A stretch of 64,000 bases of DNA, taken from assembly GCA_949152475.1 (NCBI GenBank), contig OX424561.1, forward strand, positions 8,680,001-8,744,000, read 5' to 3'. Positions 12,366 through 23,930 of the stretch are shown piece after piece. Source of the stretch: Terebella lapidaria (Eukaryota > Annelida > Polychaeta > Terebellida > Terebellidae). A program made the translations under genes and the position numbers. The first letter of the stretch is position 1. Each line of letters starts with the position of its first letter. The notes beneath the pieces were generated by a model. The model did no database searches, was not told the DNA's origin, and saw only the letters and a list, made by a program, of their open reading frames with translations.

Positions 12366-12941
12366 GCTTCTCAAATTGTTCGCATTTGCTCCATTTTGAG
12401 TAATTTAAGAAATTCTATAGTTTCTAAGTCTGCTTAGAAAGTTAGTGTAAATACCTATCATTGTGACAATGTGGGATCTGCATGGATATACATAGCACAT
12501 GACTTTCTGTTGTCACTTGTACTTGTCATGGTAAATTATCCTTGTGTAAAATATAGGAAGAGCACTATGACATGTCCTTGTCCATAAATCGTCCTCTTGT
12601 GTACGTGTGTATTGTGTGTACTGTGTACTGTGGTAAGTAGAGTACTTGTAGTAGACTAATATTGGCGGCGATTTTATCATGTTATGTGACAGTAGTGACC
12701 CTTATATTGATAGGCAGATATTTAGTTCGGCGTGTTGAGAACTACATATCCCATATCAAAATACAATATTCAATTTATATTTTCTTCCTTGCCACCGAAT
12801 AAATCGTCCATAAGTATTAGTCTTCTAACTCATATTCAGTACTGATAGGTACAATAGAACCTGTGTTAATAAAACGTTTCATGGTCTCGACTCTCAAGTG
12901 GCATTTCACATTGCAATACTTTCATCGGTGGCACAATTGTA
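12366..12941. other. Spacer between convergent transposase and nuclease remnants
   Basis: AT-rich sequence with no gene recognised; probably holds the 3' untranslated ends of the two facing transposon genes. Confidence 0.4.
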
Positions 12942-13358
12942 TTATTTGAAAGAATACTGGTCGAAATCTCTAAACACATGTTTGCTGATCAAAACTTCTC
13001 TGAAATGGCTGCGATAGAATTCTAAGAGTTTATCAACCATGTTTGTGATGAATGATTCATTTCTGGCAATTTCAATAACTGCGAGGTCCTCAAAGGTGTA
13101 GAAGACAAACACACACTTCTTTTTACCAGTACAAAACATCTGACCTTAAACTTGATGATGATAATCATGCTCAGGACGCAGAAACAGTTTTCCATTCTCA
13201 ACACCCAGATATGGTACTGCAACAGGATTAATAGTGACATTTCTAGAAGAAAATCGACATTTTATAATAAGCCGTCCATAATAAGTTGTTCTGCTTTCAG
13301 AGGACTTCCCTTGAAAGGATTTGCACTGTGGAACGTTTGCAACTGCCGCAAGTGAAGT
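12942..13358 (-). pseudogene. YqaJ-type nuclease, copy A (C-terminal part)
   Basis: On the minus strand 13358-13146 encodes the core of a YqaJ (lambda-exonuclease-like) domain: TINPVAVPYLGVENGKLF then RPEHDYHHQV. An in-frame TAA (13146-13148) replaces the codon after HHQV. The same frame resumes with GQMFCTGKKKCVFVFYTF and DKLLEFYRSHF to a stop at 12942. The region aligns by eye with the better preserved nuclease at 17.5-18.2 kb. The catalytic E-x-K motif, which should precede SSRNVT, reads IIKCRF, so the glutamate appears lost. It faces the copy A transposase, as in ISL2EU elements, where this protein is the second gene. Upstream parts are poorly preserved; open sequence above 13358 looks like intron. 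Confidence 0.75.
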
Positions 13359-13859
13359 AACACATGACAATATCAGAAAAGTAACAAAGATATAAACGAA
13401 TATACAATATATGCTAGGTTTGTTTATGGTTTCAATATGATAATGACATGTGTCATTTAACCTACATGTGTTAACAAAATTGAATTTGATATAACCAATA
13501 CTAGTAATGTGTCTCGACAAACAGCAAATAACCACATGATCATCTGAATTAACAATATTATGATAAAATGGTTCAACCATGCATGATATTTCATACACAC
13601 CGGAGGTAAAAACATGCTTTACCTAGATTACTTCAGCACATCACATCTGATTATGAACAAAAATAACAAACGGAGAAATGCAATAGGAAAAAGCACATGA
13701 AATATCAAAATATACTCTCCAACAAAGAAACACCAGTACACAAATTCAGATAATACTGTTTCTCTTAATATAGTTCCCGTGAAGAATTTGTATAAAATGC
13801 ACAAACCTGGGTGCAAGTTATCTCTGTTAAAATGAGACCCTTTTGCAGGATTCCCCAAC

Positions 13860-13990
13860 ACTGTGGAGCAGGCAGGCCACATGCTTGCAATGTGCCGTCA
13901 TTCGCATTGCGCTCCTTCCACAACACCATCCATACTGAGCTTTGTGGGATTCTTATATAAGACCAGTTCTAACGGTCCTGAGGAACTGGG
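13860..13990 (-). pseudogene. Possible SWIM zinc-finger fragment of the copy A nuclease gene
   Basis: A minus-strand frame reads AHCKHVACLLHSVG near 13910-13860, a C-x-H-like SWIM pattern, and an overlapping frame gives CSTVLGNPAKGSHFNRDN (13868-13815), similar to the linker between SWIM and YqaJ domains in such proteins. Frames do not join, so this is a suggestion. Confidence 0.35.
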
Positions 13991-15324
13991 AACAAGAATG
14001 GATATATGATAAACAAAACAAAAACCAACTAACAGCTAACTTCGAAATTATTGCTCAAATTCATTAGGTTGTTATCTCTTCATACATGTTTTTTAAACAT
14101 GCATTTATATCAGGAAATGTAAATATAAAAAATGTGATCATGATATGCGTTCCTAGAACACAAACCTTTCCTTGTACATATCCTTGCATTTGACATCAAA
14201 GCTCTTGTCCTACAGCTTGAGATAGTCCATCATCCGGGGTTGTGGAACAGCAATTCCTGCGTGCAGATCCTTGAACAAGGAAGCATCCGGCAGAACGATT
14301 GACACTCCTGTGTCTACAGCAGGATCAGCAACAACAGCCTCTACTGTAATAGTGTCCAGGAACCCCAGCCTGGGTACATTGTAATATATTATCATCACTT
14401 AGAAGTCCATCATAGTTAATACATTTACATAGAAATGTTGAGACACTTAGATGATGATGTATATCTAACAATGATCTTGCAGTGTGGGATAGATCTAGAA
14501 TTATGGAAGTATCGGCAGGATGGACATAACATTCATGTGCTAACACTGGCATTCTGCCAATAGAGCAGTGGCTAAAGCTAAGAGACTAGGAGGGGAGCTT
14601 ATTCGCGGAATTTACTGCCCAATGAAAAAAAATCATCAAATTTTGAAGTCGGATAGGTATTTTCAGCATGTTCAGTATGATATTGTTTGATATATGGTAC
14701 AAGCACATCCATTGAATCACACCCTGGGTTGTGACACAATTTGAACCCAAATAGCACATTTTGTTCCAGATCATGTTCCTCGAAAAAAACAAAATTTTCA
14801 GGGTTGACTCACAGTACATCAATATATCGCGTTACTAAAATACTATATCGTCATGTGAAGTACTGATATGCCACGATACCATATACATATCACACTTGAA
14901 CAATAAATAGACGATACCCCAAAATCATAATCACAAACACAACAGTCTTGGTGTTGTTTGATCCCACTGGCGACAGTGAAACTTCTTGGGGTCTATTTCA
15001 AACAAGGAGAGGTCTGTTTTATCATTCAGCATAATCGCGGTTTATCTACATACTGTAGGGGAAAGACAGTTAATCCCCTATTAGGGCCTAGAAAAGTGGC
15101 CAAGTTCGTTACAGTGTGAGTGTAAGCTGCTTATTTACCGTATTATCGCCCGCAAAAAAAAACTTGCCCCGCAACCAGCTCTCTTTTGCGTCCAGTAGTT
15201 TAAGCATTTCTGCTTTTCAGTTCCGCCCTTAGTTCCTTCACAATCAGATCTTCATATTTCACCATGCTGGTTCAGCTGTTGACGTGCCTAAACAGCTGGC
15301 GCCCCCACGCGATTGTAACTCTAC
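13991..15324. other. No confident gene; two minus-strand open stretches
   Basis: Minus-strand open frames at 14210-14398 and 14325-14552 overlap. The first (FLDTITVEAVVADPAVDTG) looks protein-like but I do not recognise it. It may be an upstream exon of the copy A nuclease gene. The rest is AT-rich with no signal. Confidence 0.35.
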
Positions 15325-15885
15325 GGTGTCCCATTCCGATGCGTCATAAACATTTCAGAGGCGTCGAAAACATTTTAGACGCGTCATAAACGTTCCCAAC
15401 GCGTCAAAAACATTTCCGACGCGTCAAATACATTTCAGACGCGTCGAAAACAATTCCGATGCGTCATAAACATTCCCGACGCGTCGAAAACATGTCTGAA
15501 ACGTCGAAAACATTTCCGACGCGTCTAAAACATGTTCGATGCATCTAAAACATTTTCGATGCATAGAAAATAATTTAAGATGCATATGAAACAACTTTGA
15601 TGTTTTTGCATCGGAAATTATTAGGTGTATCTTAAACATGAAGTATTTTCGATTTGCATACGTCGGAAATGTTTCAGACGCATCGGAAATGGTTTCAGAC
15701 GCATCAAAAATGTTTTAGACGCATCAAAAATGTTTTAGACGCATCAAAAATGTTTTAGATGCATCGAGAATACTTTCAGATGCATCAAAATATTTTAGAT
15801 GCATCGAAAATGTTTTAGACACATCGAGAATAGTTTTAGACGTATCGAAAATGTTTTAGGCGCATCTAAAATTGTTTTAGCCATA
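15325..15885. repeat. Inverted GACGCGTCGAAAACATTTCC minisatellite
   Basis: 15330-15600 holds ~20-bp units of GACGCGTCGAAAACATTTCC type. From ~15655 to 15885 the units are in reverse-complement form (GGAAATGTTTCAGACGCATC). Identity to the consensus falls toward the centre (GATGCATCTAAAACATTTTC) and in the right arm. Each unit contains the palindrome GACGCGTC or a decayed GATGCATC. It runs straight into transposase coding sequence. Confidence 0.85.
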
Positions 15886-16333
15886 ACGCAGCCAAGTACT
15901 TGATTTCCATGACTCCACAAGGAACAGTAAGCTTTGTGTCGTCTGGTTGGGGAGGTCGGGCCAGTGATAAACAGATCGCAGAGAATTGTGGATACCTGAG
16001 CAACCTGAACCCCGGAGATGTAGTTCTAGCTGATCGTGGATTCAACATTCAAGACAGTCTTATTACGGTGCCACAATTGCTTTTCCGGCATTCACCGAAG
16101 GAAAGAAACAGTTGGATGCAAAGGAAATCGAAACAACACGGGCAATAGCAAATGTCAGAATTCATGTGGAGCGTGTCATCGGTGTGGTTCGAAACAGGTA
16201 CACTATATTACAAGGACCAATACCTGTGAACTCGCTCGTCCCAGACTCGAGTGATCTCACATCTCTGGACAAGATAGTGAGAGTTTGTTGTGGACTAATC
16301 AGTGCGAGTGAATCAGTTGTATCAATCAACTGA
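15886..16333 (+). pseudogene. DDE transposase, copy B, 5'-truncated
   Basis: From ~15888 the frame reads [16 protein letters not shown], then [17 protein letters not shown] and [16 protein letters not shown], which holds the second catalytic D. A frame change near 16070-16110 is followed by ANVRIHVERVIGVVRN, with the catalytic E, and an end at 16333. This is the C-terminal half of a DDE_Tnp_4 transposase of the THAP/ISL2EU kind. It belongs to a different subfamily from copy A, which has IMADKGFN and VHIERLIG. The first D region is missing; the GACGCGTC array occupies its place. Either the array is an intron that ends at GTTTTAG/CC near 15880, or it replaced the 5' half. It faces the YqaJ-PHD gene. 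Confidence 0.85.
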
Positions 16334-17465
16334 AGTGAACTGTACATTACGTGGACGTATTAGTATCTTGTACATGTGTTCTGTTTGATGTATAGTAGTA
16401 ATTTCCTGAATGTCAAAAATGAATGTTCCTTGTCAAAAAATGTGTTGAGAGTTGAGTTGAGATACTATGTACATCATTGATGTTGGCGTGAATGTACATG
16501 GTGTTTTTACTATGCTGATCACTCAAGCCAATGTAATGGTATCAGATATATGTTTGACAACTACATGTACATCTTAGCTGGTGTTGCAATATATATATTG
16601 CCTACTGAATATGCTTGCTTGATATGGAAATTATGTACATTGTCGGGCGTGTTGTGCTAAAAACGTTCATACTGCTATCTAGTTAAAATGGACAGTTAAC
16701 TTTTGAAAGTCTGACTCGACACCCAGGTGTCTATGTCAGGAAGGAATTGATGATCACAATCATGTATGAATGTAACGTCTTTACTACTTCTACTAAGTGT
16801 TTATATCGTTGCTCGTAATTTGATCACTAGTACATCATGTGCATGTCAACAAATTGAAGTCAGTGGAATAAACTTACTGGAACTTTACTGTGTAGTTTCT
16901 TTCACAAAGAATGTGTTTGGTGGTCCTGTAATACAGAGAATTCTATGGCGTTCACACAAGCATAACTACACACAGCGATACAAACTCCAACAAAATTTGA
17001 CCAGAAAACATGACTGAATAGAACATGCAATTCAGTGTAACTTGACTCCATATATGATGACGTTAAAGTAGTGGGGAAAAATATGCAGTATCGATCACAT
17101 CTCGAACATTGCTCATAAAATAGATAACAGCAACTGATATAATAAATAGTTGACATGTACAAAGTAATTGAATAGTTCATGAATGAATAAACATGCAGTT
17201 ATAGTACACAAAGGGAACGCAACAGTACATAAAATGCAAATCCCTACATTCCACACCGATAACTTCCATAACAATATAAATTTTGTATGTTGACAACATC
17301 CATTTGGCGAATTACTAGTACATATATAAGAATATTTGTAGTTTAAATACAATATCAAAGTAATCAGACTTACGATTTATGTACACACCTTCTGCTCTGC
17401 CCTAACTTGACAACATCAATCAATACAGTAACAAACATTATCGGAAACAATTCGGAAACAATTCG
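16334..17465. other. Spacer between convergent copy B genes
   Basis: AT-rich; open frames at 16766-17017 and 16902-17358 show no recognisable protein. Probably 3' untranslated and spacer sequence. Confidence 0.4.
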
Positions 17466-18206
17466 TCAAACCTCTACATTTCTAGCTAGCTTCCTGCAGT
17501 CGGTACATAACCATTTGCGTTTTGGAACGTTTTTCAGGCGAAGACAACCAAGATGGAACCGTTTGATTTGACAGGAACTTGACTGACATATGACAGTGAC
17601 AGAATCACCTACAGGTTTCTGCAATAACATACAACCTTTGTGTCGACCCCACTGGACACTGTTGCATAAGGCCCAACATTTGCACTTGATTTGATACGTT
17701 TTTGTACATAGAACTGTGGGTTGCGTGTGAACCACTTCGCCACCAATTCTGGCATTACAACCAGCCTGTGAAATTCTAGAACACGTTTAAGTTCTTCTTC
17801 AAAGAACACTTGATCAAGAACAATCCTTTCAATTGATCCGCCAGCATGTGTCCAGACCACAAAATCACAGTACTGGACTCCAGTTACAAATAACTGGGCC
17901 TGGACCTGGTGGTAGTACTTGTGAGTCCTTTTGAGCTGAAACACGCCGTCCTGGTTTTCCAAGCAGAAAGTCTTGTCCTCCGCTGCCTCCGTCACATCCT
18001 GGTCACGTTTACAGTACGGGCACTTGATTTCGATGAGGCCTGTTCCGCAGCAAGAGCAGCTGACGTAGCCGTCAGGAGAAACTCCGAGGCAGGTGTGGTC
18101 CTGGCTGAGTACGAGGCCGGCGTCCATTATGAAGAAGTCACTGTGGTCCGCTGTCATGGCATTGCTGTAAATGTCCCGCGCAGTCTTCTCGTGGTCACAT
18201 CCCCAT
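17466..18206 (-). pseudogene. YqaJ nuclease-PHD gene, exon 3 (catalytic core and finger)
   Basis: Splice acceptor TTTTTCAG ends at 18207. The exon begins (R)WGCDHEKTARDIYSNAM and continues with LGVSPDGYVSCSCCG (metal-binding D of PDG), GLIEIKCPYCK (E-x-K), HKYYHQVQAQLF (conserved Q) and CDFVVWTHAGG, so all YqaJ exonuclease motifs are present. It ends in a PHD-like finger: CYCR, then VICQSSSCQIKRFHLGC and WLCTDCRKL. A one-base loss near 17618 (CYCRN stop versus KPVGDSV in the next frame) separates nuclease and finger. This protein is the second gene of ISL2EU-type transposons and probably processes DNA ends during transposition. Copy B transposase faces it. One frame break could also be a sequencing error. 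Confidence 0.85.
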
Positions 18207-19407
18207 CTGAAAAATCAATGAAAGACAAAGTGACTGTTGCACATATTTTACGTATGTGTCATGTAATGCTAACTGTGTTCGAGAAAATATTCCCACAGTG
18301 ACAGTAGCAGATTAGCAGATAAGAATTTATCAAATTCAGACCCTCACTTTGATACCATTATGATATATCATAACGTGAACAGTGGCGTGATACGAAATTT
18401 TGATTTATTGTTAGCAAATTGCACCTTTTTGTGCATAAAATGTGCAGATAACATGCATGTGCAGATTATGTAAATATGATAATATTTAATAGTGTTATTT
18501 CAGATCACTATACAATATGCATTTACACAGATGCCAAGGCGCCCACAGGTTTTGAAAAAGAGGACACAGGAGAGAGTCCTAGCCAGTTGGCGTGGGGTCT
18601 AGGGCCCCAGAAGCTGAAGGGGTCTAGATGCTCTCTGGTTGAATATAGGTGTTTTGTGGGTACCTAACACAGTCTTAGATCCAATTTTGTTTGATGAAAA
18701 TTAAATTTCCAATGAACAACATAACATTAGCCTGTTCAAAGTAATGTACACCATGTACACGTAGAGTAATACTACCCGGTATATAGTATTTAGCGTCATT
18801 GCGGTTGTGCATCGAGGTTTCTATCGAGCGTGAAATTTGAGGATATGGAGAAGACCATTTGGAAAATGGTGGAGAAGACCATTTGGAAAATAAAATGTAC
18901 AATTGTCTGATAAGACAATCAATACGACAACCAGTACGATGAGTTTGGAGGGGGGAGGGGGTCGTCTGAAATTTTTGTATACACACGTGCGTATACTGCC
19001 TACCCATGTGGGCGCCATCGACAGATGATGACATATACACTCAAATTTTAACAGTTGCACACAGCATGCACAGAAGCACCAAAGAATGGTGCTCAGATTC
19101 GGAAGTCAGACCACCACCACAAGCATATTCAAACCATGCACAGGGATATACACATGAAAATGTCCACTTACCACTACTTCAACTGCTGCAAATCATTAAG
19201 ATGTAAAGATAATTATACAAGTCAAAATACGAGAAGTATTTGATAACAAAATCTCATTTCTTGTACTAGTAAACAAGCCTGGAATGGGATTTTATTTTAC
19301 TTGAGTGCTACTTCATGAAAATTTACAACATACCGGGAGCACAATATTATTTTTCTAAATTTATTTCTTTTGATTCTTCAAAATTTGTCTAATTGGGATC
19401 TATATAC
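18207..19407 (-). other. Intron of the YqaJ-PHD gene
   Basis: Flanked by GT at 19406-19407 and AG at 18207-18208 on the minus strand. Contains a doubled GGAGAAGACCATTTGGAAAA (18847-18890) and nothing else recognised. Confidence 0.7.
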
Positions 19408-19595
19408 CTTGTTGCCTTTGTAGAGAAGTTGACTGTGCTGGGAGAGCATATCCTAGTCAGCAAGCTCTTGGATGGCTTGTTTGTGTCTGTACGAGCAGCG
19501 TCCTTGGAGACTGATGCCGTCACCTGGCCGGTCCGCTGCTGGTGCCACAGAACACACTTGGACTGTTCTCGAGTGGATTGCTCCACAAACTGCAC
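19408..19595 (-). pseudogene. YqaJ nuclease-PHD gene, exon 2
   Basis: Acceptor TTACTTCAG ends at 19596; donor AAG/GTATAT follows 19408. It encodes VQFVEQSTREQSKCVLWHQQ, then RTGQVTASVSKD, SKSLLTRIC and FSTKAT, the N-terminal start of a YqaJ domain. Length 188 bp, entered in phase 0 and left in phase 2. Its last AG joins the first A of exon 3 to give R, so the protein reads FSTKATR-WGCDHEK across the junction. The exon itself is undamaged. Confidence 0.85.
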
Positions 19596-19806
19596 CTGAA
19601 GTAAAAAGAAAATTTTAAATTTTCAAACATAGCAGCGGATTTTCCACAACACATTTTATCAGGAATTTTCAAAACTTACATAAAGTTTGTTAGCATGATT
19701 AACGGACAGCATTTATGACTGGCTTCACTGCAGTGCTGGACCAAATGCTAATAGAGTGATAGTAATATGATACTAGTACATGAAAAAATTGAAAAATGAT
19801 AGCTAC

Positions 19807-20085
19807 CTGTTCTGGTGTCAATAAGAATTCTTTTGAAATCAGTTCACAACAAGAACCAGATCCGTGTAGCTGAGTGACAGTAGAGTTGTGTCATACAGAG
19901 AATCATATGACTTTGGGCAGTTCACTGAAGCAATCTTCGGGAGATACTGCTGATTGTACGGTGCCACAAGAGCCAGTATGCCACATCGTGCTCCAGTTTT
20001 GCTCAGAGTGTCGTACAACATGTACAAAGCCAATTTGTCATCCTCAGAAGGTGGTGGGATCACAGTGCTCTGTCTCTGCATTTTT
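19807..20085 (-). pseudogene. YqaJ nuclease-PHD gene, upstream exon
   Basis: Acceptor AACTGTTCCAG ends at 20086. It encodes VIPPPSEDDKLALYMLYDTL, then ARCGILALVAPYNQQYLP and LLSLSYTDL. After a frame break near 19853 it continues ELISKEFLLTPEQ to the donor CAG/GTAGCT at 19807, phase 0, which fits exon 2. This part precedes YqaJ in related proteins. Further upstream exons, where a SWIM finger would be expected, are absent, because the 20.1-21.8 kb repeat starts immediately beyond the acceptor. Confidence 0.75.
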
Positions 20086-20099
20086 CTGGAACAGTTAGG

Positions 20100-21800
20100 G
20101 TGATATATTTCACTTTTTTTTTACAACATACACGCTGTCATACACTTCCACTTGTTATAGCATAGAAACACAAACACAACTAACAACGTACATTTCCATA
20201 CTAGGGAGTTCACAGACAACAATATTTTCCACTGGGTGTAGCTATTCATCAAGGATATTTCTTGTATTTTATTTTCCGATTATCAGCAGATATGAAAATA
20301 TGCGTTGTCGTTGTCAGTGAGGCCTTCTAATGCACAATATATGTTAATTCAAAGTACTGTTATTGAATAAACATTCTCCATTATAACGCAGGGAAGTTTG
20401 AACATCCCCGGGGGTCCTGAGCTGTTGAAAGTCTTACTCGATGTGATGAAACAAGCTGTTGTGTGTCGCCGGAATTGCATCAAGATATGAATAAGGAAGG
20501 CTATTCTATCCTTGGTATGAATAACTATTTGTTCGGTGGTTACAGTTCCACTTGAGGTAATTGAGGTATCTTGACGTTCGTCAATGTTGAACTTGAAATG
20601 TAAGTATGAATCTATTACCGCCAATAAATCCAAATTTTGATGATGCCAATAACAAACGTAAAATACAACATTTCGCAATTGAAACAAAGCCCGACCAAAT
20701 ATTTTTTATCAAAAGACACACTGGTTTCATCAGGGGGCAGACTGTGTGTCAAATGTAGTTGTTCCTACTGTTTACCTGATGAAATTAGTATACAACTGCC
20801 CAACAACTTATGAAAATAATTTAGAAAACGGAAACAAACACCATGGAACAGATATATGACAAGTGCATAAGTACCTAATCACAAGCCAAAAGGAGTTATC
20901 TGGTTCAAACTCAATCATATTATTGTGATTCCATTCTTTGGCAAGACACAAAATGTTACGAGCTGACCTATATGACTTTCCCGAATGCGTCTTCAATGCA
21001 CCATAAAATTATGTTACCTACAAACCTTCAAGCTCAAAATTATAGAGAGATTAGCTTCTTATATTGTATGCTAGGCTATGTAATATAGAAATAAGAGAAG
21101 AATGACCAGAAAAGAGCTGGAAAGAGCATTTTCTCCATCTTCAATCAGCTTCTGCGTCAGCAACATCAGTGCTACCCTATTGCCAGTTAATCGTGGATGC
21201 TATAAAGAACGTGTATCAATGTATTGACATGGCTTTGGTGGTTAAACCACCAACAAATCCAACTTAAGCGAAATACTAGTATAACAAGTACAATGCAGTT
21301 GACACAGGTCCCATATAGTTAGGTACTCTAGTTAGGCATAATCTCAAAATTGCCCATGATGTACTTTTTGTTGAGAATCTTGAACACGGCGAATTATTGT
21401 TTTCACTTAAATAAACATGAAAAGTTTGCGTATAGCCCAAGCAGCTGCTGAAACTTATTCTAATTTATTTTTAAAAATTGTTCTAACTTATTTTTAGATC
21501 GCCTGCGAGCGATTCATCTGTGACAGATTTTGCCATTTTTGCTGGGCTTTGGACGTGATTTGAGCATGATTTGATTTGCGCGTTTGGTAATTCACGGACA
21601 GTGAGTCGTTAGTCAACACATACGAACACAGCACCACAACAAAAACGATTACCTTTCGATGGCAAACAGAGCTGGCTTGCCCACTCATCTGCAGGTGAAG
21701 TATTTGTTTGAGATGGTTCATGCAAGACATTCATCTTTTGGTCCTAAACATGCTGACATGCACGTTTATTTGCCACCACCAAGATGCCACCACCAAGATG
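20100..21800. repeat. Large interspersed repeat, copy 1 (partner 35640-38260)
   Basis: Matches 35640-38260 in order and orientation. Shared pieces include the CACTTGTTATAGCATAGAAAC block, a 362-bp-family fragment at 20610-20790, the AGCAGCTTCTGCGTCA-like block (21130), the TAGGCATAATCTCAAAATTG block (21325) and GAGCATGATTTGATTTGC (21562). The partner carries an extra 879-bp TIR element. A third, partial, inverted match lies at 47150-47290. No recognised coding region. Confidence 0.75.
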
Positions 21801-22610
21801 CCACCACCCAGATAAATCCCAGGGCATGGAATTCGCCAATATTCCAACTAGTCCTACGGATAATATTTTTTTTGTATTTTAGTAGTTATAAAAAATGAGT
21901 GGTAGTTTCGTTTATAATGGGGGTATGCAAGCGCAGCAAGCCCGAACTGCGCAGATCGCGGTCAGCTATCTGGTCTGGGGGTTGGGGCGCTGTAAGCCCC
22001 TTGAGAAAATTTTGGTTTCAGAGTCTATCAGAGCACTTCTGACATGTCTATGGATGTAACAGAAAAAACTTATTAAGAGGGTTTCATATGGGAGGAGTTT
22101 TCTAACTTCTCTCACTTGAAAACGTTTCAGTTGCTAGATGTTTCTTTTTGTGTGTTTGCCTTATGATCTTTTGTTGCACCATGTTCACTTGCTTTAAAGT
22201 TTTTTATTTTCTGAGCTTCTGTTTCACTTACTTTAACATTTGTTTCAATATTTTCCTCTTTATGTGTTCCACCTTCTGAGCTTTTGTTTCACTTGCTGCA
22301 TTTGTCTTTCTATCTTTCACTCTTTGTATTGTTCATAGATGTACATGTACCTTTATGCACCTTTTGGCTCTTAATTTCCCTCTGTAGCATGCTAACCTGC
22401 ATGTAACATAGCTTCACAGGGAGTGGTTTTGTACATAACCATATCAGTCATTAGCCAGACAACCATAGTAGAGATGGATCTGGGGACTTTGGAGACACTT
22501 GTATAACACCGATTTATTGAAATTATTTAGACAAACACTGCAGAACAATGTCAATGTCAAACCGCAAACAACAAGGTATCTGCAAGTAATTCCTCACTCA
22601 AGTCACTGAA
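21801..22610. other. hAT 3' flank, no open gene
   Basis: 21972-22010 (GGTCTGGGGGTTGGGGCGCT...GAAAATTTTG) is close to the reverse complement of 37563-37606, inside the 879-bp TIR element. It probably belongs to the 3' region of the hAT copy whose coding remnant begins at 22611. Otherwise AT-rich. Confidence 0.5.
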
Positions 22611-23035
22611 TCAGTCGCTCTCTGATTGTGATTGATCAGAGTCAGAGTCACTGCCAACGTTTCTCAGTCTTGGACCATATGGATCAGTGCCAGAACTCCT
22701 GGACAATGTGGCGCTGGAATTCCATATTTTTACACATGGCAGGTCTGGACTCAGAAGCATTACCATGAAGCCATCATTTAGTTGTTATTCTTGCAGAGAT
22801 GCTCGCCGATCTGTTTTAATTTTCTCCATGCAACTGAATCCACGCTCACAATCAGCAGAATGTGCTGGCAAGGTGAGGATGAGTGTTATCACTGATAAAA
22901 CATTTGGACACGTGTTTTGCAGTGCCCGGTACACTTCAGGCCACTTGATTTTGATCAAGGCACCATTTACACCCATGTCAAAGACCATTCTAGTTGCCGC
23001 TACCCACGTGGCGTTGTTTACTCTCTTGCCTTGGC
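22611..23035 (-). pseudogene. hAT transposase C-terminal dimerisation domain
   Basis: Minus-strand frame: ATRMVFDMGVNGALIKIKW, then LSVITLILTLPAHSADCERG and FSCMEKIKTDRRASLQE. A stop (22785-22787) follows, then in the same frame QLNDGFMVMLLSPDLP and an acidic tail SDSDSDQSQSESD to TGA at 22611. LPAHSADCERGFS is the hallmark of the hAT C-terminal (PF05699-type) dimerisation domain and LNDxMMVMLLSPD follows it in ZNF862/KIAA1586-like hAT proteins. Only the C-terminus is present, with an internal stop and another stop just upstream (~23040), so it is dead. Confidence 0.85.
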
Positions 23036-23930
23036 ACTATAACAGCAGCGCGTGCTTTTGGTAGCCATTAGCAGTCGACTCAAATATTGAAATTGTGTGG
23101 GTGGCGATTGGGATTATGTAGTAATAGTTTGTTGTGCCATGCAAAAAGGCACATGATTCCTAAATAAATTATTTATAAATGTCATGCTGTCTCGCACTCA
23201 TAGCATTCAGTCACCTCGCATATTGAAACTGTTAGTCGAATTCAGCAGACGAGTTCCATTCGTTCAAAACGATGTTGTGACGTCACTCCATAGAAAACCA
23301 ATCAAACGGCTGCGTCGACTTGGAAAGATGTGCATTGCAGCCAATCAAAAACATCTTGACTTCCCAAGTTGTTTTGAGATCACGTGACCTGGTGACGCGC
23401 ATTTCTGGAAAGTTCGTTTGTAGGTTTCTATTTTGGCGCATTCGATGACAAACCGCTTGACAGTGTTGAAACCATGCATCTGGTGGTTTCTGTGGGTGGG
23501 ATTTCTTGATTGATGGGTTATTCATCTACTAGTCCAACAGACAACTGTCAGCAACTATTCAATAGACCATTAGCAAATCTGGTAGTCTCGGACTACCGGG
23601 AATTTCGTACCTTGAATCCCAACATACAGTCGTGTTCTAAGCAAACTATTATGTAAATTTTACTTCTGATGGCTTAAACACTCGAGAAAATTTTAGTCGG
23701 CATTATAATTGGCATACCTGTACATACCTACCCCCTCTCCTCTGCATCTCCCCTGTAGTTTTTCAAGGATATTTCTTCGATAATTGCTGATCATTACCTG
23801 ACATGAAATTATGCATCGTCATCGTGCTTCACACTTCACACAGACTGGCGTCACACCCCAGGTCCATATCATCCCAAAATTATTACACTTCAGGTCCATA
23901 CTCGTCCAAAAATGTGTGCATGTGTGGTTT
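23036..23930. other. No gene recognised
   Basis: AT-rich. One TGACGTCA-type octamer near 23278. Open frames at 23184-23525 have no recognisable domain. Confidence 0.45.

Noticed and set aside
13359..13598. Membrane-protein reading of the minus-strand frame above 13358
   Set aside because: The hydrophobic stretch is AT-rich sequence upstream of the nuclease similarity, most likely intron; no start or domain supports it.
11318..16333. Calling both transposases simple Harbinger elements
   Set aside because: The DDE_Tnp_4 domain is shared, but the facing YqaJ genes and a THAP exon with the same array fit ISL2EU better. No Myb-like second gene was seen.
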